A stretch of 64,000 nucleotides of DNA from Rugalucina vietnamica (Eukaryota; Mollusca; Bivalvia; Lucinida; Lucinidae), in contig OZ024875.1 of assembly GCA_964017185.1 (NCBI GenBank), forward strand, positions 64,661,043 to 64,725,042, given 5' to 3'. The translations under genes and the position numbers were made by a program. The notes under the pieces are model-generated. The model was given only the letters and a program-made list of their open reading frames with translations, ran no database searches and had not been told where the DNA came from. Numbering within the stretch: position 1 is the first letter of the stretch; every line of letters starts with the position of its first letter. This document shows positions 58,173 to 64,000 of the stretch, piece after piece.

Positions 58173-60290
58173 TAAAGTACGGTATCATGGCGTTTGTGAC
58201 GTACATTATCATGCGTTTACGTCAAGTGTGACAAAAATTCAGCCTTGTTAAATAATTTATAAAAATAATATTATTTGTCGCACGACAATGAAAATAATAT
58301 GATTTTAAAGCTTAGAACATGAGCATTTTAGTAAAAGTATCGTATGTCTTGTTTTCTTGTATTAAAATTTATTTATTTCACAATAAGGAAGATGACCCAC
58401 TCAAAAACAAAGCAAAATTCGCATGTGTGACATTTTTTCAGCCAAAAGTAAAGCTTTATAAGAGTGAAGTTTTCAAAGTTTTATAAATATTTCTGCATAC
58501 ATTTTAATCAGCTTTTTATGAGCATTTAGTTTGTATGAAAATGGTCGTACATGTTAACTCTGTGTAATAATCGTGTATTTTAATTTCAAGTGCACCCTTG
58601 ATTTTCCCCAAAGCGTGACACTTTTGGCACCGGCTGTTTTTTAACTGCCAAAAATTGAAATGCGGTCCGAAGTTAACTAAAATTATGTCAGTGATATCTA
58701 CATGTATTGTCATTATCCCGCCGTATTTTGATGGGATTTGGTCAAAAAACTTCGGAGATGTACGTTTTCAAACCTTTTTAGCAATGCGATTTTGTTACGC
58801 GTGACACGCTGTTTTGGCGTAAAAATTGCATTTTATTTGTATCTTGTTAAATTTTGCGTGATAAAAATCATGCATGGTTGTTGTAATGCAATTATCCATA
58901 CGAAGCGGATTATTTTGATATGTAAAACATAGATATTGAGCCGAAACTGCGTTTGTTATTGCGTTTTTACTGACACAGCAAGCATTATTTTAAAATTTGT
59001 ACGAACTTTGCGCGAACGCAGAGACTACTTTGGACCAACAGCATAGGAAAATTTGCAACTTGGAGTGTATGAAAAAAAAAAATACGATTCCTTTTCCAAC
59101 CCTACCCCCATACTTGAAAAGTCGGAAATAATCAATATTTTGAAATGTGCCAAACCCATATTTGTTGATTCAAACTTTTTCTTGTATTGTCACACAATAT
59201 AGAACTTGGCAATATTGTTTGAATAAAAGAAAGAAATATGTAGGGTAGTGAGCATATAAGAGAGATCCAACAACTTGAAAATCGCCATTTTCAGCCTTTC
59301 TTCGGCTGTTTTGTTTCAAAAAGCCCATTTCATAAAACCACCTAAAATTTTAAAACCAACACACCAGATACACAAAGAATGACTACTGTATGTTTCGTAG
59401 TGTGTGATAATGGTTTTTCGCAGATATTTTACAACTGTTCAAATAATGAAGAAATATTTTCTTGGCACTATTAAGCATCCAGTTTGTCGCAAAATGTGCA
59501 GCAAAAATTTTGAAAATCGGTTGACAAATAAATAAGTTCTGGTCAAAAACATTTTTGAATAGGGATTTCCTGTACAAAAATCTTATGGAAGGGAGGTAAA
59601 TATTTTCCCGCAAAAAATTTAAATTCTAACTATTTAATCATGATTACTAAAAATTATTATAAATTGACACAAATGACACACCTGAGACAAAATCTTCATG
59701 ATCAGGTAAAAATTCTCGAAAAAGATGCATTTTCACGATCATCGATTATCTCCCTTGCCAATGCAAAATCCCTATGCAAAATTCATTTTGGCCATAAAAA
59801 CTTTATTTGTTCACGGATTTTCAAAAAATTTTCAGGTCCTATTAGGACAAACTAAGATCAAGATTTTGACATGAAAATATTTTTTCATTTTTTCTGTCGT
59901 CCCCTATACAAAAATTTTCTGCGAAAAACCATTATCTTGGGCAAGTTTTCAGACTATAAGAAGACCTTGTACACATATACTGCTGCTAAAATAAACATCG
60001 AACTAGTGCAATTAATTTGAAGATGTGTAATATTCAAGTTTAATCTACCCTACCCCCTAATTTTTACTGACAACTAAAATTTTCTGAAAAGTTTCAGAAA
60101 ATGAGCTGAAAAAATGAAGTTTCTTAGAGTGACAATTTTCATGGCTCATTCAATGCATATCATCAATATGTATCCAAATATAAAATATTTGGAAAATATC
60201 TGCAACCGTTTATGAGATATTCAAGAAAAGAAAAACCGGAAGTTCCGAAATGTCAAATGTTAGCAGCGAACATCCTTAAAATCGTAAAAT
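58173..60290. other. No gene seen; right part of a TTAA-ended dispersed repeat
   Basis: AT-rich, with no coding exon found. It ends at 60263-60279 with GCAGCGAACATCCTTAA, the inverse of the TTAAGGATGTTCGCTGC in the 284-bp units. TTAA-flanked ends of this kind fit a piggyBac-like or other TTAA-targeting non-autonomous element, but the interior gives no support. Confidence 0.4.
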
Positions 60291-60405
60291 AAATTATTTT
60301 CAGTTCCAAAAAGGAAAACGACTTGGTGCAATCAGAATCGAAGTCCCACCCCAAAAAAACGAGGTGGAAAAAGCAACAACTAATGATCAGGAGTAGTAAT
60401 GGCCG

Positions 60406-60532
60406 GCGGTATGGCTCCATTTTCTGAAAAATTATAGCTCCATTTTTATGGCTCCATTTCAGATAAGCGTAGCGCTAGAAATGGAGCCATAAAAATGGAG
60501 CTATAATTTTTCAGAAAATGGAGCCATACCGC
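60406..60532. repeat. Perfect 55-bp inverted repeat with 17-bp loop
   Basis: 60406-60460 is the exact reverse complement of 60478-60532; the loop is AGATAAGCGTAGCGCTA. Each arm contains three degenerate copies of GGCTCCATTT. It stands 119 bp beyond the 3' hairpin of gene A. An unmutated arm pair of this length implies a recent origin or gene conversion between arms. Confidence 0.95.
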
Positions 60533-60650
60533 GCACCCTGGGTCTCAGTTTATGAACTAGCTAAGTTGCATGTGTAGGTAAGTATCCTTGAGTTAAGACA
60601 GGGACTTTAAGTAATGTGCAAATAAAGGTTATCTTTCAGAAATAGTTGGT

Positions 60651-60666
60651 AGCCCTGAAAAGGGCT
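60651..60666 (-). terminator. Histone-type 3' stem-loop of gene A
   Basis: On the minus strand AGCCCTTTTCAGGGCT: six paired bases and a TTTC loop, 26 nt after gene A's stop. The context ...AACAGCCCTTTTCAGGGCTACCA and a purine-rich TGAAAGAT about 12 nt downstream match the histone mRNA stem-loop and downstream element (U7 snRNA site). Confidence 0.75.
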
Positions 60667-60692
60667 GTTTGAGTATTTTGTGAAGTCTGAAT

Positions 60693-61115
60693 TTATTTTG
60701 TAGTCTTCTTTCGCTTGGTTGCTTGTATTTCTTTCTTAGCTATGCCTAATCCTACAGCTGGAGATGATGTAGCCGGTTGGTCGGTATTGATGATGTCTAA
60801 TCTGATAGGCATTCTGATCGCAGGGAACTGTATGCTTGGCATCTGAGCTTGTCGCTGTACTTCTTCTTCCAGTTGTTTGACTTTGGATTTCAACTCATTG
60901 AGTTCTTTAACCAAGACATCTATTATCTGTGTTCTTTGCAGTTGTTGCTGCAACTGTGATGTCTGTTGCTGGTAAGGAGAAACCGCTTGTACTGGTTGTT
61001 GATAGTACTGCTGTTGTGTAGTTGCAGTGTCATTAGTAAAGACTTCATTACATGCTTGCAGTAATATGTCTGGGTTGTTAATCATATCGTCGAAGCTGAT
61101 TTGATTCGAAGCCAT
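60693..61115 (-). CDS. Gene A: Q-rich coiled-coil protein, unknown
   Basis: 140 residues from ATG 61115. Residues about 1-28 are acidic (FDDMINNPDILLQACNEVF), 30-65 glutamine-rich (QQQYYQQPVQ, QQTSQLQQQLQ), 62-92 a coiled coil with heptads (IIDVLVKELNELKSKVKQLE), and the C-terminus is basic (KRKKTTK). No known family recognised. It is divergent from gene B; 219 bp separate the two ATGs, and both promoters have the same 15-bp element and TATA box. The TATA-to-ATG gap is 39 nt, so the leader must be very short. The 3' end has a histone-type hairpin. A multimerising structural or nucleic-acid-binding role is guesswork. Confidence 0.8.
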   Translation of the reverse strand: MASNQISFDDMINNPDILLQACNEVFTNDTATTQQQYYQQPVQAVSPYQQQTSQLQQQLQRTQIIDVLVKELNELKSKVKQLEEEVQRQAQMPSIQFPAIRMPIRLDIINTDQPATSSPAVGLGIAKKEIQATKRKKTTK

Positions 61116-61154
61116 GACTGAACATGTATGTAAAACTTGGACTGTTGAGCTAAG

Positions 61155-61187
61155 CTTTTATACTCACTGAGAGGATTGACCTACTTT
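61155..61187 (-). promoter_or_regulatory. Promoter of gene A: 15-bp element plus TATA
   Basis: On the minus strand AAAGTAGGTCAATCC (61187-61173), a 10-bp gap, then TATAAAAG (61162-61155). The same 15-mer with the same gap drives gene B. The element contains AGGTCA, a nuclear-receptor half-site sequence. Confidence 0.8.
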
Positions 61188-61256
61188 CTGTCTCATGTTT
61201 GTAAAGTCGGCTGTGATTTGTTACTTATACAGGACCTTCTGATTGGTTTGAAGTTT

Positions 61257-61289
61257 AAAGTAGGTCAATCCCCCCAGAGAGTATAAAAG
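61257..61289 (+). promoter_or_regulatory. Promoter of gene B: 15-bp element plus TATA
   Basis: AAAGTAGGTCAATCC (61257-61271), a 10-bp gap, then TATAAAAG (61282-61289). An inverted CCAAT box (GATTGGTTT) lies at about 61239-61247. The ATG follows 45 nt after the TATA box. Confidence 0.82.
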
Positions 61290-61334
61290 CAATTGCATTT
61301 TGCAGTTCTGTACACTTTCTTCGTGTACAACAAA

Positions 61335-61781
61335 ATGGCAAAACAGTTTGACTGTGAGTGCTACTTGAGGGCTTTGGAGGAGCAGGCAGACAGTATTGGT
61401 GGGGCGGCTACCAGCATGTTGGAAGCTATCAATACTTTCAAGAACAGCGCTGAGTCCTTGCAGCGGACGGTAGAAAATCTGAAGTCCATGATTGGTATGA
61501 CAAGAAGTGCTATGAATTTAGCACATGGAGGACGGGTTGTAGAGAAGACGGAGATAAAGCGGGAAACACTGTCACCAATAGTATCTGAGGAAGACTGGGA
61601 TGATGACAGGCCCAGTCATAACTACAGTGATCAGACTGAAGATTGGGACGCCGAGGCAAACGAGCCGTCCTATAGTTTTGAAGGCAGGAATCTTTCGATT
61701 CCTGCCTACAGAACGGTCAAGTTTGATCGTTGGGGACAGCGCTGCCCTGCCTGTGGGAGTAGATACTGTGCCTGCTCCTAA
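61335..61781 (+). CDS. Gene B: helical, acidic protein with Cys-rich end, unknown
   Basis: 148 residues. The ATG at 61335 is chosen because the context CAAAATGGC is good and it lies 45 nt after the TATA box; the frame is open further upstream, but that part precedes the expected transcription start. Residues about 8-60 are helical/coiled coil (LRALEEQADSIGG, LQRTVENLKSMIG). Residues 80-115 carry tryptophan-acidic clusters (EEDWDDD, TEDWDAE), a pattern found in binding peptides. The end has CPACGSRYCAC, a possible zinc site or disulfide knot. No family recognised. It is paired head-to-head with gene A and followed by gene C in the same direction. Confidence 0.82.
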   Translation: MAKQFDCECYLRALEEQADSIGGAATSMLEAINTFKNSAESLQRTVENLKSMIGMTRSAMNLAHGGRVVEKTEIKRETLSPIVSEEDWDDDRPSHNYSDQTEDWDAEANEPSYSFEGRNLSIPAYRTVKFDRWGQRCPACGSRYCACS

Positions 61782-61808
61782 TCATCTGTGGCTTAAGTTC
61801 CACCCAAC

Positions 61809-61824
61809 GGCCCTTTTCAGGGCC
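61809..61824 (+). terminator. Histone-type 3' stem-loop of gene B
   Basis: GGCCCTTTTCAGGGCC, six-base stem and TTTC loop, 27 nt after the stop, in the context CCAACGG...CCACACA, very close to the metazoan histone consensus. A TTTCTTTCC tract follows where a purine-rich downstream element would be expected, so the downstream part fits less well than in genes A and C. Confidence 0.78.
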
Positions 61825-61972
61825 ACACATTTCTTTCCGATTGAACTAACTTTTATTTATGTATTTATGATGTATATGTGTTGTCTTACGGTTATGGTGT
61901 AATCTTTGTGGCGTGTTCGTATGTGAACTTCTCATTGGTTCTGATCAAAACGCATTTGATTGGTTCTGATTA

Positions 61973-62006
61973 AAAGTAGGTCAATCCTAGTCATTGACTA
62001 TATAAC
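61973..62006 (+). promoter_or_regulatory. Promoter of gene C: 15-bp element plus TATA
   Basis: AAAGTAGGTCAATCC (61973-61987) is identical to the elements of A and B. An 11-bp gap precedes TATATAAC (61999-62006). Two inverted CCAAT boxes in CATTGGTTCTGATCAAAA and GATTGGTTCTGATTAAAA make a 27-bp-spaced repeat directly upstream (61933-61976). Confidence 0.82.
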
Positions 62007-62041
62007 ATCGTGTTCTGTGCCTCTCTGTACATTCTGGAACT

Positions 62042-62218
62042 ATGGGGTTCTTTGAAAAATTCAGTTTGAGGAAATTGTGTGCTGCTTTTCACAAAAAAGA
62101 TTATCGGGAAATTGAGAGGCAACAAAACAAGATGGGGATACAGATTTTTTTGGCCAGAAGAGGTATTGGTTACTGCAAACCAGTAGCTATTGTACGACCA
62201 ATGCCTCGAAAACCTTAG
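62042..62218 (+). CDS. Gene C: 58-residue basic protein, unknown
   Basis: A short gene missed by a 60-codon cut-off. ATG at 62042, 35 nt after the TATA box, and stop TAG at 62216-62218. The protein is strongly basic: MGFFEKFSLRKLCAAFHKKD at the start, a helix YREIERQQNKMG and an R/P-rich end (VRPMPRKP). It has two cysteines and no signal peptide. No family recognised. Its reality is supported by context: identical promoter element upstream and a histone-type hairpin 26 nt downstream. Confidence 0.72.
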   Translation: MGFFEKFSLRKLCAAFHKKDYREIERQQNKMGIQIFLARRGIGYCKPVAIVRPMPRKP

Positions 62219-62244
62219 GAATCTCTTGTCTCTCATGACCAAAC

Positions 62245-62260
62245 AGTCCTTTTCAGGACT
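62245..62260 (+). terminator. Histone-type 3' stem-loop of gene C
   Basis: AGTCCTTTTCAGGACT, six-base stem with TTTC loop, in the context CCAAAC...ACCAAA. CAGAAAGAAT follows 10 nt later, an excellent histone downstream element. The stem differs from those of A and B by paired (compensating) changes. Confidence 0.8.
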
Positions 62261-62490
62261 ACCAAATCTTCAGAAAGAATACCTTTGTAATATTGGTACT
62301 GACCAAATCTTCAGATAGAATATCTTTGTAAGAAATTTGCTGACCATGTCTTCAGAAAGAAAATGTTTGTAAGAAATTTGCTGACCATTTCTTCAGAAAG
62401 AATATCTTTGTAATAATGTTACTAACTTGTATAATGACCAATATTTCATGACTACCAAATCTCCAGAAAGAATACCATTGTAAGAAACAA
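62260..62490 (+). repeat. Five tandem-like copies of the downstream-element block
   Basis: Units of about 40 bp: ACCAAATCTTCAGAAAGAAT, then CTTTGTAA, repeated at about 62261, 62303, 62343, 62383 and 62455, with substitutions (CAGATAGAAT; CCATGTCTTC). Only the first is preceded by the hairpin. An AATAAA at 62498-62503 after the last unit could serve as backup polyadenylation. Confidence 0.75.
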
Positions 62491-62637
62491 CTAACACAAT
62501 AAAACATTTTTTTCAATTTTAATTTGTACAAACAATTTTTAAGTGTACACATTTGAATAATATAGTCTCTAGAATTATTTGACTAATACAGTCTCTTAGA
62601 ACATTTTGACAACAGTCACAGTTCATAACTTAAAAAA

Positions 62638-63387
62638 TCAGTTCAATGTCAATTTACTTAATGATTTCTTCAGCTCTTCTTCTGGATCAAGAACAATTTC
62701 GTCACAGTTCTTAGCATCATGAGTCTCTGATTTACAGATGAAGCAGTATTTCCTCTTAGGAATCCTTCGTTTCGTCTTCTTTGGCTCAGCTGTCTTCTCT
62801 ACTTTTCGCTGCTTGCTTGGAGTTGGCTCTGGCACATCTTCGTCACACATTCGCTTTCGTTTGTTTGTCTTTTCCACCACTGCAGTTGATTCAGTTGATG
62901 TTGAAATTTTCTCTGGTTTTGTCTCATCTTTCTGTGGACACTTTGAAGCCCAGTGATCAAACGAACCGCACTTGAAACATTGTCCATGTGCTGGTTTTCC
63001 ATCTGGTTGTTCTCTAGCAAGCTTTAGTTTCAAACAATCGCTGGCCCAGTGTGTTGTTTCTTTACAGTAGTAACATTGTCCAAAAGGTGGAACAAGTTTT
63101 CCTTGTGCCCTCAGCATATCTTCTAATGGTTTTAGCTGTTGAACTTCATCTGTAGTGAGAAGTTTCTTCAAAGATATGAAGTGGTAGTAGATACTCTTAG
63201 TCTCACTGCTCATAGTTGAATCCATGTTTACTCTTTGACGATTTGAAGTAGAATGATTCTGTGAGTCTGTGTCACCGACTTTATACCCTGGCGCAGCATG
63301 CGTAAAGGTACCTTTCATCAATGATCGATGTTGATAGTAGATACTCTTTGGGTCATTGAATTTTTCTTTTCTTGGATCTTGTGACAT
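62638..63387 (-). CDS. Gene D: triple zinc-knuckle protein, unknown
   Basis: 249 residues from ATG 63387. It has three CX2CX4HX4C knuckles: C105-C118 (CYYCKETTHWASDC), C137-C150 (CFKCGSFDHWASKC) and C215-C228 (CFICKSETHDAKNC). The first two resemble each other (HWAS.C). Before them KSIYY.H.SL.K occurs twice (residues 14-25 and 64-75). Between knuckles 2 and 3 is a basic stretch (NKRKR; KKTKRRIPKRK), a likely nuclear signal. Zinc knuckles of this type bind single-stranded nucleic acid in Gag and in host RNA-binding proteins. The C-terminus is KLTLN, as in gene E. TATAAAAA at 63441-63434 is 46 nt before the ATG. No reverse transcriptase or protease accompanies it. The 3' side shows no histone-type hairpin. 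Confidence 0.82.
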   Translation of the reverse strand: MSQDPRKEKFNDPKSIYYQHRSLMKGTFTHAAPGYKVGDTDSQNHSTSNRQRVNMDSTMSSETKSIYYHFISLKKLLTTDEVQQLKPLEDMLRAQGKLVPPFGQCYYCKETTHWASDCLKLKLAREQPDGKPAHGQCFKCGSFDHWASKCPQKDETKPEKISTSTESTAVVEKTNKRKRMCDEDVPEPTPSKQRKVEKTAEPKKTKRRIPKRKYCFICKSETHDAKNCDEIVLDPEEELKKSLSKLTLN

Positions 63388-63433
63388 GTTGCTTGTTCAG
63401 ATTAGAAATGATAATGTGAGTCTGTTCTTCCAG

Positions 63434-63441
63434 TTTTTATA
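63434..63441 (-). promoter_or_regulatory. TATA box of gene D
   Basis: TATAAAAA on the minus strand, 46 nt before the gene D start and 3 nt after the gene E stop codon. The 15-bp element of genes A-C is not present upstream; that place is gene E coding sequence. Confidence 0.6.
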
Positions 63442-63444
63442 CGT

Positions 63445-63831
63445 TCAGTTCAGTGTCAGTTTGTCGATTGCAGAAATGAGATCTTCATATTCCATATCTT
63501 CCTCCTCACAATCTCTTCGAATATCTGTCAGTATAGATTCTAGATGAGAAATCACGCCGTCGTTATTGGCAACGTGAGTTAGCCAGTGGAGATAAGTTAT
63601 CGGACTGTCATCAATGAGTCTCCACATTTCATTTGCAATTTTTCTGCACCAATATTTGAAAGTACCAAATGTTTCCAATCTGTTCAACCACATATTGATA
63701 CCTTCTCTTGTTTTCAAGAATTCAGCATCGGTTGGTTCTAATGACAAAGTCTGTTGCAAAGCACACTTGTACACGTCAAACTGTAAGATCTGATCCAAAC
63801 ATACGGGTAGACTCTTTGTAATGCTATTCAT
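63445..63831 (-). CDS. Gene E: unknown helical protein with acidic end
   Basis: 128 residues from ATG 63831. Mostly helical: LDQILQFDVYKCALQQTL, INMWLNRLETFGTFKYWCRK, EMWRLIDDSPITYLHWLTHV, then an acidic end (DCEEEDMEYEDL) and the terminal AIDKLTLN. The shared KLTLN with gene D suggests a common C-terminal signal or common ancestry of that end. No family recognised; tryptophan-rich helices could be capsid- or matrix-like, which is speculation. The start overlaps the stop of a 35-codon frame (63935-63828) by ATGA. It continues the tandem arrangement of the cluster beyond the window. Confidence 0.75.
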   Translation of the reverse strand: MNSITKSLPVCLDQILQFDVYKCALQQTLSLEPTDAEFLKTREGINMWLNRLETFGTFKYWCRKIANEMWRLIDDSPITYLHWLTHVANNDGVISHLESILTDIRRDCEEEDMEYEDLISAIDKLTLN

Positions 63832-63935
63832 GATGTATATCCGAGCAGGTATCTGGAATAACTTGTTGGATACTGTAAAGTAACTTGATTATCTGCTTGT
63901 GTCTCGAACAACTTCCAGTTTCCAAATGATACCAT
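63828..63935 (-). CDS. Possible 35-codon upstream frame overlapping gene E
   Basis: ATG at 63935, stop TGA overlapping the ATG of gene E in the four bases ATGA. The protein starts MVSFGNWKLFETQADNQ and has no recognisable motif. TATAAAG at 63957-63951 lies only 15 nt before this ATG, so a transcript starting about 30 nt after the TATA box would not include it; it would instead serve gene E with a leader of about 95 nt. Confidence 0.3.
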   Translation of the reverse strand: MVSFGNWKLFETQADNQVTLQYPTSYSRYLLGYTS

Positions 63936-64000
63936 GTCTCCGTCTTCGTGCTTTATATTGTCTAACAGTCTCCAATTCAAACACAGTTCACTCTCAGGTC

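Noticed and set aside
61809..62260. Bacterial-type rho-independent terminators
   Set aside because: There is no T-run directly after the stems, and TATA boxes, splice sites and SINEs show a eukaryotic genome; the histone-type reading explains loop sequence, flanks and downstream purines.
62638..63387. Gene D as gag of an LTR retrotransposon
   Set aside because: No LTR, protease, RT or integrase is adjacent; the surrounding small genes have separate promoters, and a third knuckle plus basic linker is atypical. Not fully excluded.

Overview
The window looks like animal nuclear DNA from an invertebrate, most likely a bivalve or other mollusc. It is AT-rich and intron-like, with few genes. It holds tRNA-derived SINEs, a Ty3/Gypsy LTR element, Penelope-like and LINE reverse transcriptases, Helitron/Helentron-type elements with internal tandem arrays (the layout described for bivalve 'pearl' repeats), TTAGGG-type repeats and large satellites. 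The taxonomic call is inference; no species-diagnostic gene is present.

Layout. 1-7.2 kb: SINEs, a foldback MITE family that recurs across the window, and one TIR element (4661-5825). 7.3-9.0 kb: a host gene on the minus strand with two exons joined by a phase-compatible GT-AG intron; it encodes a duplicated 60-residue acidic segment followed by two death-fold (CARD-like) regions. 9-28.5 kb: nested repeats. A GATATC-rich array is split by a 7.9-kb Helentron-like element, which itself carries GTCGAC/TTAGGG higher-order repeats, a 1.95-kb direct duplication and a 170-bp tandem array. The array is split again by a second Helentron-like family and by a SINE. A broken LINE and another Helentron-like element sit inside Penelope-like sequence, so an uninterrupted copy elsewhere in the window shows the insertion points. 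28.5-32.8 kb: a candidate host mini-exon with a partial duplicate, a SINE and a 29-bp minisatellite. 32.9-41.5 kb: one complete Ty3/Gypsy element with 723-bp LTRs and a 4-bp target duplication; pol carries three lesions. 41.5-60.3 kb: MITEs, Helentron-like and Penelope-like copies, a decayed CR1-like LINE, and a seven-copy 284-bp satellite.

60.4-64.0 kb is different and is the part I consider most novel: a compact cluster of at least five small unrecognised genes (A-E). Genes A, B and C share an identical 15-bp promoter element (AAAGTAGGTCAATCC) placed 10-11 bp upstream of a TATA box. All three end 26-27 nt after the stop codon in a 6-bp-stem, 4-nt-loop hairpin that matches the 3' stem-loop of replication-dependent histone mRNAs, yet none of the proteins resembles a histone. 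Genes D (three CCHC zinc knuckles) and E run in tandem toward them, share a C-terminal KLTLN, and are packed so tightly that D's TATA box abuts E's stop codon. The compactness, short leaders and shared signals suggest an integrated DNA-virus-like or selfish element, or an unusual S-phase/germline gene cluster; it continues past the right edge of the window.
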